Shown piece by piece: positions 21,464 to 33,744 of a stretch of DNA of 64,000 nt; the first letter of the stretch is position 1; each line of letters begins with the position of its first letter. The stretch lies in the NCBI GenBank assembly GCA_016801885.1, contig JAFBJY010000388.1:62001-126000 (forward strand), read 5' to 3'. Origin of the DNA: Toxotes chatareus. Its lineage: Eukaryota > Chordata > Actinopteri > Toxotidae. The notes under the pieces were generated by a model that was not told the origin of the DNA, did no database searches, and saw only the letters and a program-made list of their open reading frames with translations. A program made the translations under genes and the position numbers.

Positions 21464-21880
21464 GAAAACGCTCTGTTTCTCGCTGAGGAGGGCTAAAGAA
21501 GGCCATGCTCTCCTTCTCGCTCCCTCCCTCTCCATCGATAGAGACAGAAAGAGAGAGGAAAAGCGTCTCGATCTCTATCTGTCTCAAGGAGAGAGAGGGG
21601 AAGCTCTCTGTGTAACTCGCTCTCTGCCTGACAGAGAGAGAGAGAGAGATCTCTTGCTCTTCCCTTTCTCTCTGCCAGAGAGAGAGGAGGAACCCAGAGA
21701 GAAAACACAGAGGCAAAAACTCTAATTATGTATGTACAAAAAAAAATGTCTGTCAAATTTCAATCTAAATTTAAATAAGCATCTCTCTCTGTGTTTCTTC
21801 TCTCTCGCTCCTGAGAGAGAGAAAGAGAGAGCAAAACTCTCTGTTTCTCTCTCAGGGAGAGAGAGAGGAGGACAGAGTCT
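21464..21880. repeat. GA/TC-rich block, right half
   Basis: Continuation of the GA-rich block interrupted by the MITE, with long GAGAGA and CTCTCT runs in both orientations. No gene supported. The open frames on both strands are low-complexity. Confidence 0.75.
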
Positions 21881-23239
21881 GGTGGCCCGGGTCACATCTG
21901 TATTCAGTTCTCCTGGATATTAACCTCACAGACGCTCAAAATGAACCGTTATCAGTAAGGATCCGCAGCATGAGCGGAACCAAAGCGACTGAATGCCCCC
22001 AGCAAAGACGTTGGTAGCCTGAGACACCGGCGACGCACCCCCACCAGAGCTGTCCCTACCTCCTCAGAAACGTTGAGTCAGTGAAGGAAGGCTCCTCATT
22101 TATATCATCTGGCTGCCGCCGTAGTGACGTCAGAGCCGTTGCCTGGGCATCAAAGGCAGGTGAGATGGTGACGTCATGAGCCACACCTCCTCTGAGCTGC
22201 TTTTTGCTTTTGACTACATTCACAGTTAAACTCTACAAAGTGTTGCGAGTGAAAATCCCAGCAAGTGTAGGGGTGTTCTGATACATCAGTCAGATTGGTG
22301 GAAAATTCCAAAGCATTCCAAAGGCAGTGGAAAGAATAAACATGATCAAGTTCAGCTCTACACTTTGTCATGTATGACTTCATACATGATCATCCACAGC
22401 TGAAGCTCACATTCATGCACCTGTCCTGACAAGATGCTACATGTGATTGATTGTGATCCACCATGTCTCAGCCTTGAGTCTTATTCAAAATGTGACACTG
22501 AAAACTGAACCATCTGTGCCAACAGAATGAAGAGAAGTTCTGAAAAAAACCATCAACAAACTCAGAGCAAGAGCTTCATAAATACCTTTATTGCACATTA
22601 AAACTTTTCATTTCAACAATTGTATCAACTGTCAATATCAGTTTTATTTTTCCCAACTAGTTATTGTAAATGAACACATATTTAATGTGCCGTATTCATT
22701 TGTGGTCACAGTTATATTGACTTTCAAATAAACCTACTGTAACCCCCAACAGTAATGGCACTGAGTTCATTTTCTATGAACTACTCGTCAGGTTTTTCCA
22801 GATTTACCATAAAGCTCATAATGAATCTAACAGGATGCTTTGGTGAATCAATGTTTTCAGTGTCATTAAAATTGGTACAAGTACAAAAGACACATGAGGA
22901 AAGCAGACATTCCAATATAGACAGCAACATTCAATCAACATTTCTATTATTTATGTAGCTGATTAAAGCTAATACAGAAATGGACTTTTAATTAATTACA
23001 AGTTGTGGGAAAAACCTCTATCAGTGTGTTCTTGGATGGTTACAATAGAGTGCAAACCAGATAAGGTATGAAAAAGAAACAGCAACAAACACAGAGCAAG
23101 AGCTTCATAAATACCTTTATTGCACATTAAAAAGTGGATTCATTTCAAGAATTGTATTAACCATCAATATCAGCAGAAAGGTATGAAAGAATGGAATGAA
23201 CTGATGAATGGCCACAAGTGTTAAAAATACACACACATA
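21881..23239. other. No gene seen; one direct repeat
   Basis: Non-coding sequence. A block of about 45 bp starting CAGAGCAAGAGCTTCATAAA occurs at 22563-22605 and again at 23091-23133, each time followed by diverged similar sequence. On the - strand it contains GCAATAAAGG, a polyadenylation-type signal. The whole stretch is repeated at 51010-52395. Confidence 0.5.
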
Positions 23240-23690
23240 TATACAGTAGCATATATAGTAGGATTTTATTTCAGCTTCATTTAACCAGGTAAGTCCATTG
23301 AGAAGCAATTCTCATTTGCAGTGACAACCTGGCCACAGACACAATCCAGAAGATAAGACATATTCATTACATATCAATCAAAATGACAGTGTAATATGTG
23401 CATATATATAAAGTGAGGTTCATGGTAAATGTCTAAAAACAAGTACAAGGATGTTGGATTATGTTTTGTAATGTATTCTTAAAAAGAAGAGAATGGTATT
23501 AAAGAGCTGAGTTTTACAGTCTGTTGTAAGTGATTCCAGTCGTTTGTGGCAGAAAATTGAAAAGAGAAGCAACCAAAGGAGGTGCAGGCTTTAGGAATGA
23601 CGAGGTTAATGAAGCTGCTGGAGCAAAGACTGAGACTAGAGTTCTGAATATTGAGCAAAGAGCGTAGGTATGAACACTGTAAAATGTAAT
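23240..23690 (-). mobile_element. LINE C-terminal fragment, antisense
   Basis: On the - strand a broken frame (intact over 52806-52582 in the second copy) encodes FSATNDWNHLQQTVKLSS and IPFSSFKNTLQTI, the usual C-terminal tail of fish LINE ORF2 proteins. It is followed by a 3' UTR with GTCACTGCAAATGAGAATTG and ACTTACCTGGTTAAAT. 5'-truncated. Confidence 0.65.
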
Positions 23691-23867
23691 TGCTAATATA
23701 GCTTAAAATAAGAAGTGATCTTAACTGATGTGTGCTTACTTTGCTGACTCTGCTATGTTACACTTAGTTAATAAAACGTTTTAGGGAATAAAGTAATTAA
23801 AGTCATCAGCCTGAGAAAGTATGAGTGATGAAGAGCCGTCCTCACAACAACTGACACCTATGTCCGA

Positions 23868-23983
23868 CACTAGGTGGCAGCACTTGGCTGTGTGACATGC
23901 GCATTTCCCCGTGAAGACGTGCTCGGTAATGGCCGCAAGCTCATTGAAAGCGGGAAGAAAGCTTCTGTCTCTGTCATGTTAAG
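23868..23983 (+). promoter_or_regulatory. Probable promoter and first exon of copy 2
   Basis: CACTAGGTGGCAG (23868-23880) matches the CTCF core. TGACATGCGCAT (about 23892-23903) resembles an NRF1 site. AATGGCCGCAAGCTC and a G/A-rich stretch follow, ending ATGTTAAG before GTAAGT at 23984, a perfect splice donor. This layout suits a TATA-less 5' UTR exon of a housekeeping gene. It lies 7.3 kb before the first recognised coding exon of copy 2 and recurs at 53016-53130. Linking it to znf638-like is inference from position and duplication. Confidence 0.5.
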
Positions 23984-24129
23984 GTAAGTTGCTGCAAACT
24001 GGAACATTTTATCGGCTTTTTTATTTAGTAAGGTCTCTAGGTCTTATGCCGTATGCCTCATCTGTCGGCGAAAGCTTTCAGGTTAACCGTATGTCTTCAG
24101 ATTGCCAATTCAGATACTCCTAAGCAAGC

Positions 24130-24290
24130 TGAAATGACACTGCCTTTTTATTTATTTATTTATTTATTTATTTAGCTGGGAGTCGAGCATGTGTAGATAG
24201 CGCGTTAGCTAGCGCTAGCTTACACGCGTTGATGTAATGAGCACTTGTGAGCTAGCGCTAACGACGTTAGCCCTTCAAAGTAAAAGTCAA
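24130..24290. repeat. Short palindrome cluster GCTAGC/AGCGCT
   Basis: After a TTTA run, GCGCGTTAGCTAGCGCTAGC and GAGCTAGCGCTAACGACGTT form overlapping palindromes. The copy at 53340-53620 is longer (extra GCTAACGTCGTTAGCGC and GCTAACGTCGCTAGCGC). Probably the edge of an unidentified non-autonomous element. Confidence 0.5.
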
Positions 24291-25710
24291 AGTCAACTTT
24301 ATTGTCAAAACCAAATGTACAGGTCATACACAGGTTTTGAAGTTGCAGTGCTCCCTAGGCCCACAGTGTTACACTAGATACATTTGAAAATTAACATTAA
24401 CATTACAAAAATAAAAACATATTCAAGATTTATTGTCTTTATTGTCATTATGCGAACAAAGAAACTTTGCAGAGACTTCCGGCTTTAAGGCACACATATA
24501 AATAAATAACACAAATCCTTAAAAGAGAACACTTATGAAAATATAAACACAAAGTATAGTAAGTAAAGCAAGTAATAAAGTGCAGCTCAGTGCAAGTCCA
24601 GTGTATGGAATGCTGTGAGTGTTTGATTGTGTTCTGTGTGGTTGTCAGCATCAGCAGGGGTGGGGGTGGTGTTGGGGGCATGTGTGAGGGCCCTGTATGG
24701 GGATGGGATTTGAGTGTTGTCACTGCGGTGGGGCTGTTGCTTTTACAGCTCTGGGGAAGAAGCTGTCCCTGAGTCTGTTGGTGATTGTTTTAATGTTCCT
24801 GATGGAAGCGGTACAAACAGTGCGTTGCCCGGGTGGGTGGGATCTGTTGTAATGCGTCTGGCCCTTTTGTGTGTTCAGTGTTCCTGGACCTCCTATAGTC
24901 CACTATGACCCTAACCCTTCAGGGCCAGTATGTCCGGGGGAACAGTGTTAAAGGCTGAGCTGAAGTCCACAAATAGCATCCTAACATAGGTGTTAGGATG
25001 CTGCAGGTGAGTCAGGGCCGTGTCAAGTGCTAACCAGACTGCATCCTCCGTAGAACGCTTCTCCCTGTAGGCAAACTGGAGGCTGTCCAGGCCAGCAGGG
25101 ATGGCGTCCTTGATGTACTTTAGGAGGATCCTCTCCAAGCACTTCATGATGACTGGAGTCAGAGCGACAGGTCGGTAATCATTGAGGCAGGTGATGGTTG
25201 CTTTCTTGGGCACAGGCACAATGATGGAGGACTTCAGGCATACAGGGACCGTGGAAAGCTGCATGGACAGCTTGAAAATGTCCAGAAAAACTCCTGCCAG
25301 TTGCTCAATGTGTGACTTCAGGGTACGACCTGACACCTTGTCTGGACCTGCAGCCTTGTTGATGTTGATCCTCCTCATGGCGGAGGTCACTTGGTGCAGC
25401 TTCTTGGGACGAGAGGCTGATGCTGCACCTCTGGCTGAGGTAGATGTACAGTCCTTCTGCTGCTTGGAGAGTCCAAGCGTGCCAAGAAGCTGTTTAAGGT
25501 GTGATCATGGCCGACCTGCTGGTCGCTGCTCTTGTAATCCGTCATGGTCCTGATGCCTTTCCACATGTTACGTGACGTGGGTTGTTATCATTCAAGTGCT
25601 CCTCAATGTGCTGCTTGTAGCTGGGCCCTGCTGTAAGCCAGCCTATCTCCTGACCTATAGGCTGCATCCTGGGCTTTTAGCAGGGTCCGCACTGTGCTGT
25701 CCACTGTGTC
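24278..25710 (-). mobile_element. LINE E and F fragments, antisense
   Basis: Two nested 3' ends on the - strand: TGACAATAAAGTTGACTTTG at about 24282-24305 (a LINE tail to about 24415) and TGACAATAAAGACAATAAAT at about 24427-24450. From the second, RT sequence extends right to 25390 and beyond: INKAAGPDKVSGRTLKSH, CLNDYRPVALTPVIMKCLER, REKRSTEDAVW and FVDFSSAFNT. The region between RT and tail is deleted here; the second copy keeps 350 bp more. No catalytic aspartates remain. Confidence 0.8.
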
Positions 25711-26615
25711 TTATATAAACATAACACTATCAGATAGAGAAAGAAAGGGCTTTTATATAGTACAGATAAATTTGTATATAATACAAATAATATAATACAA
25801 ATATGTGTGTCACAGAATTTGTGTGATTTTAGCTCCAATATGTCATTTGAGCAGCAGCTGAGTTAAAGTGCAGGTGCGAGTTCAGATCAGACCGGTCGTG
25901 TGTGTGTGAGTCGATAGTCCCGCTTGGGGGTCAGAGTACGGGTTTGCCATCTAAGTCACCTCACGATTGGATTCGATTATGATTCACAGTGCTACGATTC
26001 AACGATTATCGATGCATCTCGATTCATCTCTTTTTCCTACATAGAATGTTTCTTTTCTCACTCTGTAGTTACTTGTAAAATAATGTATATTTTAAATATC
26101 CATTAAAGTAAAACATGTTTATTTCTTTATTGTCAAATGAAAACACAGAAGGTGCCATTTTTCAACTTAAGCAATTTCTCATCATTTAGAAAATATAAAA
26201 CTTCTTTGAAACAAAATCTTTAACATTTTTCAGATTGCTGTAAAAAAAATAATTAGTGTTCAGCTAATTCAATCTGAGTGAACACAAAAGCTGCCCTTTT
26301 CAGTCAAAACAAATGAGCAGCATAGAAACCTACAAACTAAGCATTTTGCTGTCCACAATCAAAAGCAGCTTTGAAACCAATATTCTACAACATTCCTTTA
26401 GATGCTGCATTAAACTGTTAAAGCTCAATTAAATGCAAAATGTGGTAATAAGAAGAAACAGCAGTAACCATATGCAGTCTTTGTATGCACTGTAATGAAT
26501 GCAAGTGTAACAGTGAGGCAAATGTGCGCCTACTCTTCATCGCATCACTCTCTGGATCATAAACAAGAACAAGAGCTGGTCAACATGCTTTGAATCTAGT
26601 GTGCTTCTCTGAGCT
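25711..26615. other. Non-coding, probably hAT 3' flank
   Basis: No gene seen. CACGATTGGATTCGATTATG followed by GATTCA...CGATTATCGATGCATC (25962-26022) is a GATTCG-rich motif common near the ends of fish hAT elements. The AT-rich remainder is plausibly the 3' untranslated part of the transposase unit to the right. Confidence 0.35.
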
Positions 26616-28640
26616 GTTACTATATCTCCTGCTGTAGAGAATTTCTCTCTGCAGACACGCTGGTGCCAGGAATGCACAGGTATCTTTTAGCTAACTTGGA
26701 AATCAGAGGATAGATCACTTCATTGTTTTTCCACCAGCAGAGAGGGTCCTCTGTGAGAGGGGGGGTTTCAGCACGGCAGTACTTGGCCACTTCCTCCTCA
26801 GCTCTGGTGTGCAATGACTTGGGCTGCTGCTGAGCTGTATCATGGAGAAATACTGATGGGAATTAGCATCAGCCACCAGCCAAGTGTTGACACAGAATAA
26901 TAATTTACTATTGAGGCTCTGGTGAATCTGAACATTTTTCTGTGTTTAGAGCTTCACATTTAAAAAGTTCTGCTCCTACTCTGATCAGAGAAAGTCGACC
27001 CTAGCAGATTCTCAGTCAGAGAAAACGATGAAAGCCTTCTTTTTGGAGCAGGGCTCTGATGTGGCTCCTCTTCACTGGTTGCTGTTGAGCTCTGTTACTC
27101 TCACCTCTTGCTGGATATACACAATGAGAGAACCAAGTTAACACACAAGAATCTTACATGTTGAAATCACAATTTCAGTATCTTTAAGAGACTTTTTACA
27201 AGTTAGATTAAAAAATATATAAATAGCAGTATTACCTTTAATGTTGCAGCCTCAGCAACCACTCTTCCATACATCTCTGCTCTCTCCTCCTCAGAGAGGA
27301 AAGGCAAAGCCTGGAAACGTGGGTCAAGGGCAGAGGCTGTGTGTAGTGTGTTCCTCTCCTGCTCACTTCTATACCTCTTGCTGAGGTCGTCATTGATGGC
27401 CTGTTTTATGTCCCGGACCAGTGGTGAATCTTCAGTACTGAGCTTTGTGTTCTGGGTTAGCTTGGCGTGCACAGGAGCAGTCAAACATACAGTGGGATTT
27501 TTCTCCTGAGACATGAGTGTAGTAGCATCTTTCATAGGTTTGAGGGCAGTGATGACATCCTCTGCATTTGAGACATCCGCTTCTGTGAGAGTGACAACGT
27601 CAGAATCTGTTTTCCTCACCTGAGGAGAGAGCAGGGTGGTGCAGATAGCTGGCTGTTGCTCCAGGAACCTTTCAACCATCTCATATGCACTATTCCATCT
27701 AGTGCACACATCTGTCTTCAGCTTGTGGTTTTTGAGGCCAAGCAGGTTCTGGTTCTCCTCCAGCAGATGGGTGGCAGTGGTGCTGCGATGAAAGAACGTG
27801 CTAATCCGTCTCACCCTCCCCAGGAGCCTTGCCACAGCAGGCAACTTGAGTGCTTTCTGAGAGGCCAGGTTGAGAGTGTGAGCATAGCATTTCACGTGTA
27901 GGAACTTTCCCAGTTGAGCAGCAACAGCCATATTTGATGCGTTGTCAGTGACTAACACCAGATCTTTGTCTGTAATCTGCCATTCTTCTGCTACTTTCTG
28001 CAGCAGCTCAGCTACATTTGCACTGGTGTGACTCTCGCTCATCACTCTGGTTTGGAGGACATGACTTACTAGCTCCCAGCTGTTGCTCATCTCACGCATA
28101 AAGTGCGCAGTTAGTGTAACGTAAGATTCAGTTGCAACTGATGTCCACGCATCACACGTCAGAGTGACTCTGCCGGCTGTCTTTAGAGATTCCATCACCG
28201 TGGTTTTAGTCTCGTTGTATAGTTTCAGGATGGCGTTCTGTGTGAAATGTTTTCGCTTTGGGAGTCTGTATCTGGGGTCCAACGTCCGCATCATAGCTCA
28301 AAATCCCTTGTTGTTGACAACTGAAGTTGCGACGGACGCTGTGATTTGTTTTGCTCTTTCAGAGTTTGGAGGATGTTTAGAAAATCCTTCTTCGATTGTT
28401 TGTTGGTTGGCAGCAACAACCCGCGTCTCATCTAATTCTGGATGCAAACGGGCGAGGTGTTGCCTCATATTTGTTGTGTTGCCATTGTACTTAATTTTTG
28501 TTTTACACGCTTTACATAAAGAGTAGGTTTTGTCAAGGCCCTTTTGTCCTCATGCTCGTAAAAACCGAAATGTCTCCACACTGCCGCTTTTAAACCCGGA
28601 CGGGTGGATTGCTCGCTTGAGACATTAACCGCCGCCATCT
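26600..28640 (-). mobile_element. hAT transposase gene (ZBED-type), nearly intact
   Basis: Read on the - strand. Start MAAVNVS at about 28638. Next comes a BED-type zinc finger (WRHFGFY, CKACKTK, NMRQHLARLHPE), with a 1-bp frameshift inside. A TGA follows at about 28295-28297, just before MMRTLDPRYRLPKRKHF. The main open frame 28294-27203 (363 codons) holds the RNase H-like core (LTCDAWTS, LVTDNASNM, CYAHTLNLA, CTRWNSAYEM, LDPRF). After an apparent intron, 26814-26620 gives the hATC dimerisation domain (YPLISKLAKRYLCIPGTSVS) with a frameshift. A cut-and-paste transposase; terminal repeats not found. Confidence 0.85.
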
Positions 28641-28682
28641 CTTGGACTGAGCTCCGGGAGGAGGCGCAACTTTTTTTTTTCC

Positions 28683-29800
28683 GTTTGAGTTCAGCATCCT
28701 GACAGCTTGGTGGACCAAGCTGTCTCTCAGTCTGCTGGTCCTGGCCTGGAGGCTCTTCAGTCTCCTTCTGGATGGCAGCAGACTTAAGAAGCTGTTGGAC
28801 GGGTGGGTGGGATCGCCTGCAATGCAGAGGGCTTTGCAGGTGAGGCGAGTGTGCTAGATGTCCTGGAGGGAGGAGAGAGACACCCACTATCCAGCTGCTC
28901 TCACTACCTGATGTAGTTTTCCTTTGACAGGACACGGTGCAGGTGCCGTACCACACAGTGATGCAGCTGGTCAGGATGCTCTCCATGCTGCCTCTGTAGA
29001 AACTGCACATGATGGGGGCTGGGGCTCTGGCTCTCCTCAGTTTATGGAGGAAGTAGAGTCACTGTTGGGCTTTGCTGGTCAGTGATGCAGTGTTGTCTGA
29101 CCAGGAGAGGTCTTCTGAGATGTGCACACCCAGGAACTTGCTGCTGCTAACTCTCTCCACAGCAGCACCGTTGATGGTTAGTGGAGTGTGCTGGCCGTGC
29201 GCTCTCCTCAGGTCTATGATGATCTCCTTCGTCTTCTCCACGTTCAGGGAGAGGTTGTTGACACTGCACCACTCGGCCAGGCTGAGTGGAGGGCTGTTGA
29301 GATTGCATCATCAGTCCAGCGGTTGGACCCATGTGCAAACTGAAATGGGTCCAGGGTGAGGGGGAGAGATGACTTGATGTCATGCATGACTAACCGTTCC
29401 AAGCACTTCATTAGGATGGGGGTGAGTGCAACAGGACCATAGTCATTGAAGCAGGAGGGAGACGGCTTCTTCGGCACAGGAATGATGGTGGAGGCTTTGA
29501 GGCACGTGGGGACAACAGCCTGGCTCAGTCATGTGTTAAAGATGTCTGTGAAGACATCTGTGAGTTCCACAGCAAAGTCTCTCAATACTTCACCAGGGAT
29601 ATTGTCAAAACACAATTCCTCAAAGACCTTCACAAATACACTCCTCGCTTCTTTGACATTTTCAGGTCCAAGGGGGACGTGCTGGCCACAAACTTCAGGA
29701 GCATCTGCAGCAAGTTGCACCTCAGGTAGCTTTTCACACACACAGTAGAAAAACATTTTCATTATTTGGACAGTAAACTTGGGCAACTGCATTGTGTATA
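28683..29800 (-). mobile_element. LINE G, antisense, core deleted
   Basis: On the - strand are RT N-terminal sequence (SCFNDYGPVALTPILMKCLER, RWTDDAISTAL), then an abrupt join to the region after the active site (KTKEIIIDLRRAHGQHTPL, KFLGVHISEDLSW, SCITVWYG). The FSSAFNT-to-FADD core is missing. The element stops at about 28685 right after its ORF2 end, where ten A (- strand) lead into the hAT 5' region. Confidence 0.8.
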
Positions 29801-29904
29801 CACAGCTGTTAATTGTCTCCCCTTCACCATTTTGGACTCATCTTTATTTCTTGTGTCTCTTGTGTCTCTTCCACTTAGCCTCCATCATTGCTGCTTTATT
29901 TACA

Positions 29905-30470
29905 GTCCCAGTCAAAAGTTTGGACACACCTTCTCGTTCACTGTTCTTTATGTGAGGAGGTGTGATGGTGTGGGGCTGCTTTGCTGCTCACACTCTTGCT
30001 CATTTATTCCAAATTCAAGGCACACTTAACCAGCATAGCTACCACAGCATTCTGCAGCCACGTGCCATCCCATCTGCTTTGTGCTTAGTTGGACCATCAT
30101 TTGTTTTTCAACAACACCTCCAGGCTGTGTGAGGGCTATTTCACCAAGAAGGAGAGTGATGGAGTGCTGCATCAGACCACCTGGCCTCCACAGTCACCTC
30201 ACCTCCACCCAATTCAGATGCTTTGGGATCACTTGGAGCGCAGACTGAAGGAAAACAGCCAACAAGTGCTCAGCACCTCTGGGAACTCCTTCAAGACTGT
30301 TGGGAAACCATTCCAGGTGACGACCTCATCAAACTCACTGACACAATGCCAACAGTGTGCAAAGCTGTCATCAAAGCAAAAGGTGGCTACTTCCCACAAT
30401 CCAACATCCAAAACATATTCTGCTTGGTTTAACACTTTTTTCTTAACTGTATAATTTTAAGTCCATTAAA
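29905..30470 (+). mobile_element. Tc1/mariner transposon remnant
   Basis: CAGTCAAAAGTTTGGACACA at 29909-29928 is the end sequence of a widespread fish Tc1-like element. Then come transposase pieces in several frames: VMVWGCFAA, GPSFVFQQ, TWPPQSPHLHPIQMLWDHLE (the DDE/D region, normally TWPPQSPDLNPIE) and VIKAKGGYF. The N-terminal half is deleted and the Asp of the catalytic block reads His. Confidence 0.8.
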
Positions 30471-30859
30471 GTGTTAACTGTCTTTTAGAGCTATTATTTT
30501 GTCAGACTGTGAGGTGTCCTATTCCCATTGAAATTCTATCTGCTAAACTTCCTGTTAGTTCCTTTAAATGTGGGCTTTAGCATTTCTGGGCACATAATCA
30601 AAGATCCTCTCCTCAATCCTGAACTCTCAGCTTTGTATGTTTAATGCTGATGTCATATTCAGTGTTTGTACCACATCTCAAACACTTTGCGCGCTCAGCT
30701 CAACTGGACAGTCAACTGGCTGGCTCACGTTTACTTCAGGCAAATCTTCAACGTCCAGACAACCATAAATCGCTGTCATGGGCAAATGCAGCTTTTCTGA
30801 CAGCTGGGTGGAAGAGCCAGTGTTTAAGGACTGGCTCAGCTCTGTAGTAGGGAAGTCAA

Positions 30860-31065
30860 AGAAATGTCATTACATTCAACTTTATAGTCATTACACATGT
30901 ACAAGGACAAGGTAACCAAATGCAGTTTAGCATCTAACCACAAGTGCTAAAGCAGAAAGTGCAGGATATACAGTGTCTACAGTTTGTTCAACAACATCAG
31001 TCAGTCTCTAAATCTATTCTGTTGTCTATAGTCTCATATATGTCAAAATCTAAGTCAACGTTAAT
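30860..31065 (-). mobile_element. LINE 3' UTR fragment, same family as LINE D
   Basis: The complement of this stretch matches the end of LINE D (42240-42366): the CTGTAGACAC, TGCACTTCTGGTTAGATGCT and CCTTGTACATGTGTAATGAC blocks. A 5'-truncated insertion. Confidence 0.75.
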
Positions 31066-31277
31066 AAGGTCGCTGATTAACACTTGCAACTCAGTGTCCT
31101 GATGGTTTTAAAATAAAATCCAAAGGTAGTAAAAAGCTATTAAAAGGTATTAAATGTAACTTAAGGATTGCTCTATATACCCTGTCATCAGTCTGCCCAC
31201 ATGTTGCACTGACAAAGAACCAGAGATAGGCAAGGTGATAACTAACATGTACTTGTGCTTGCTCTTCTTCTTCTTAG

Positions 31278-31380
31278 GACGATGATGACCCACACATGTC
31301 CCACACCTCAATCGGGATCCTGACACTGATTCCTCAGCACAGTGTGGACTCTCCTGACTCACTGCACCTACAGGCTTCAG
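31278..31380 (+). pseudogene. znf638-like: znf638-like copy 2: N-terminal exon
   Basis: TTCTTAG acceptor, then DDDDPHMSHTSIGILTLIPQ and HSVDSPDSLHLQAS, with a GTACTG donor. 103 nt, ends in phase 1. Low-complexity, no domain. It is placed in the gene because it is open, has clean splice borders and lies in order upstream of the SR-like exon. Its start codon exon was not found. Confidence 0.5.
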
Positions 31381-32149
31381 GTACTGCAATCATTTTGGAG
31401 GAACAGTGCTGATGGATGGCCTTAAAAATCTGACACATGCCATGTGCCTTCTCTTTCCACTTATTTACACCCTCAACTTGGAATACCCTCAACAACACAA
31501 CAACACCTTTGACTTCATTCAAAGAGTGCTTCTGTCTCTTGGACACAAGACCCTAAAAGCAAAAATATACTCCCTCCCCCCAAAAATCTTCTCTTGCACT
31601 GACTCATTGTCTTCACAATGTCAGTAGAATGTCACATGTTAGGTTTGCTCAGTACTGGGACAGTGTCCCTTGGTCAGCCCTTTTTTTGCTGGAGCCAGCC
31701 TCATTGCTCTTTCTTCTCAAACAGGCTGCTAAATACTTTGCTGTTCACAAGGAGAAATGTCAACAGCTTTTCTTTCAGCCCTTCTTCTTCCCTCTCTCTT
31801 CATGCTGACACCATTGTGGCCATATAGCAGCATCAGGCTCTATAGCCAGTTACCTCCAAATTGACTACATTGGAACTCAGTCTCCAGTACAGTTACACTC
31901 ATCCTCTAAGAATTCACTCACAATGTTCTCAGCAGGTTTTAGCTGTTGCTGTCTCAAATGTCTGCATTACACTTGCACATTACACAGTTAGACTTGTGCA
32001 CATTCATATCTGCTGTTCATCTTAATGAGTTGGACACAATTTCTTCTTCTTAGAGAACAAATAAACTGTTTTTATGTCCCCTTCAAAATGTCTCTTTTTC
32101 TTTCAACAACTTAACACTTTTAGTTCAGCTTACTTCAAGATTTTCAGCC

Positions 32150-32800
32150 AGTCACTTTCCATATATTTTCCTAGTAATGTCAATGCTTAAACTCAGTTTT
32201 ACTGAGTCCAGCAGATTTGTGAGTGTCCAGGGTGCGCAGCTCTGCAAGGACCTCAGACTCCAGAATAGGCTGGAAGGAGAAGAGGGGATGTCCTGGAGAA
32301 GATGGATGAGTGACAGATGATGGGGTGGATGGAGGAAAATTGGGAGGAGGCACAACCAGCTTTGACAAAATGTCTGTTGAAATAATCCATTTTTTCTGTG
32401 ACACAATACCATCAGATTTAATAACAGTGGGCAAATGGGAAGACAGATTTTTCTTTTCTATTGATTTGACAGTGTTCCAGAATTTTTGAGGGTCAGAGCG
32501 ATTGGCAACGAGTTGCTGTTTGAAAAAGCTGGATGTTTCATTTGTTTCTTATTGCCCTGTATGTCTGCTGTGATGTTTCATTAGAAGAATTTGCTTTACA
32601 CCATAGGTGCTGTTTATGGCCAATAAGCTCAGACAGATCAGAACTGAACCAGGGACTGAGACGCTTTTTTATCCTCATTCTTTTGAGAGGAGCATGTTTG
32701 TTCAAGATGGCACCCAACAAAGTTTTAAAGTATGTCCAGGCGTCTTCCACGTCAGGGATAAGACCAATTCTGTGCCATTCAACTTGTGTCAGGTCACATA
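32150..32800 (-). mobile_element. LINE H fragment, antisense
   Basis: - strand frames encode LNKHAPLKRMRIKKRLSPWF and SSDLSELIGHKQHLWCKA (linker between endonuclease and RT), then HLPTVIKSDGIVSQKK and ELRTLDTHKSAGLSK (RT start). A different LINE family from A-G; both ends truncated. Confidence 0.7.
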
Positions 32801-33412
32801 AAAAGTCTCTTCATTAAAGTTTTTCTGGGCGTTTGAATCATCAGAACATTTAGCTTTGTTGGCAGAGGAATCAGTGAGTGAGCAAAGATCTGGACCAGGG
32901 AAACTGGCAGAATTGCTGAGAGTCAAACATGTCACTGATGTGCAGGCTGTAGAAAAAGGCTAAATGTGAATGGAGCTGCAGAGTAAGGAGCTCATTCTGA
33001 GTGGCCCTCGTGCTACAAGTGACCGTTTCACATTGCATTGAATATTATTTAACTCACTGTTTATTGCAGGTTTTGAAAAGTGCAGCTTTGTATTGATACG
33101 TACAGTTGAATTTTTGAATTCCTTCTAAATACAGGTTTAGGAGTCAGATGTTTGATGACATGCTAACAGATGTTTGTGTGTCTCTGAAGGTACCAAGTCT
33201 GCCAAGGTCAGCTGGACTCTTGTTCTTCTGTTTCCAATAATGTGTTTTTAGCTGTGAGCATGAGCTGGGGAGGAATCACTCCTGTCAGTAGGCTGCTCCA
33301 AAACATTTCAGATGAGGCCACACAAGAAAAATGCTGCTGTTTAAGCTGCCACTTGACACAACTTTACTCTGTCATTTCACTGCTTATGTCTGTCACTCAA
33401 TGTGTTATCCAG

Positions 33413-33744
33413 TCAGAGCAGACCATATGGCAGCCGAGCTCTGTGGGAGCTCTCCATCCCATTCCGTGTCTCGGAGCCTCTCAGGTTCTCCCACCCCAAG
33501 TCCTCCTCACAACAAACACAGGGTGGGCCCCCATCCCCACAGGCCACACGGGAAGCTCTACTCCCCTCACCATCTCCCTCGCTTCCACCACTGCACAGGT
33601 AGACCACAGGCTAGAGAGCAGGCACAGCGTCTACAAAGTGGGACAGTGTACAACTCTGTTACAGCTCCGGCTCACACAGTCCCCCTCTCACTCACACCCA
33701 ACCTCCTCCTCCTCCTCCAGAGAGGAAGGACAAGGAATCATCAG
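33413..33744 (+). pseudogene. znf638-like: znf638-like copy 2: Ser/Pro/His-rich (SR-like) exon
   Basis: Acceptor CCAG at 33409-33412, donor GTTAGT at 33745. The best frame reads SHSVSRSLSGSPTPSPPHNK then RPHGKLYSPHHLPRFHH, like the SR-rich region before the first RRM in ZNF638. The frame at the exon end does not connect with the next exon, so at least one indel is present. Identity is inferred from composition and position. Confidence 0.45.

Noticed and set aside
20636..21880. Long Arg/Glu/Lys-rich and Leu/Ser-rich open frames
   Set aside because: They arise from GA/TC-rich low-complexity DNA on both strands, differ between the two units by frameshifts, and show no domain.
23868..23983. Protein-coding first exon
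   Set aside because: No convincing start codon frame reaches the donor, so it is treated as a 5' UTR exon.
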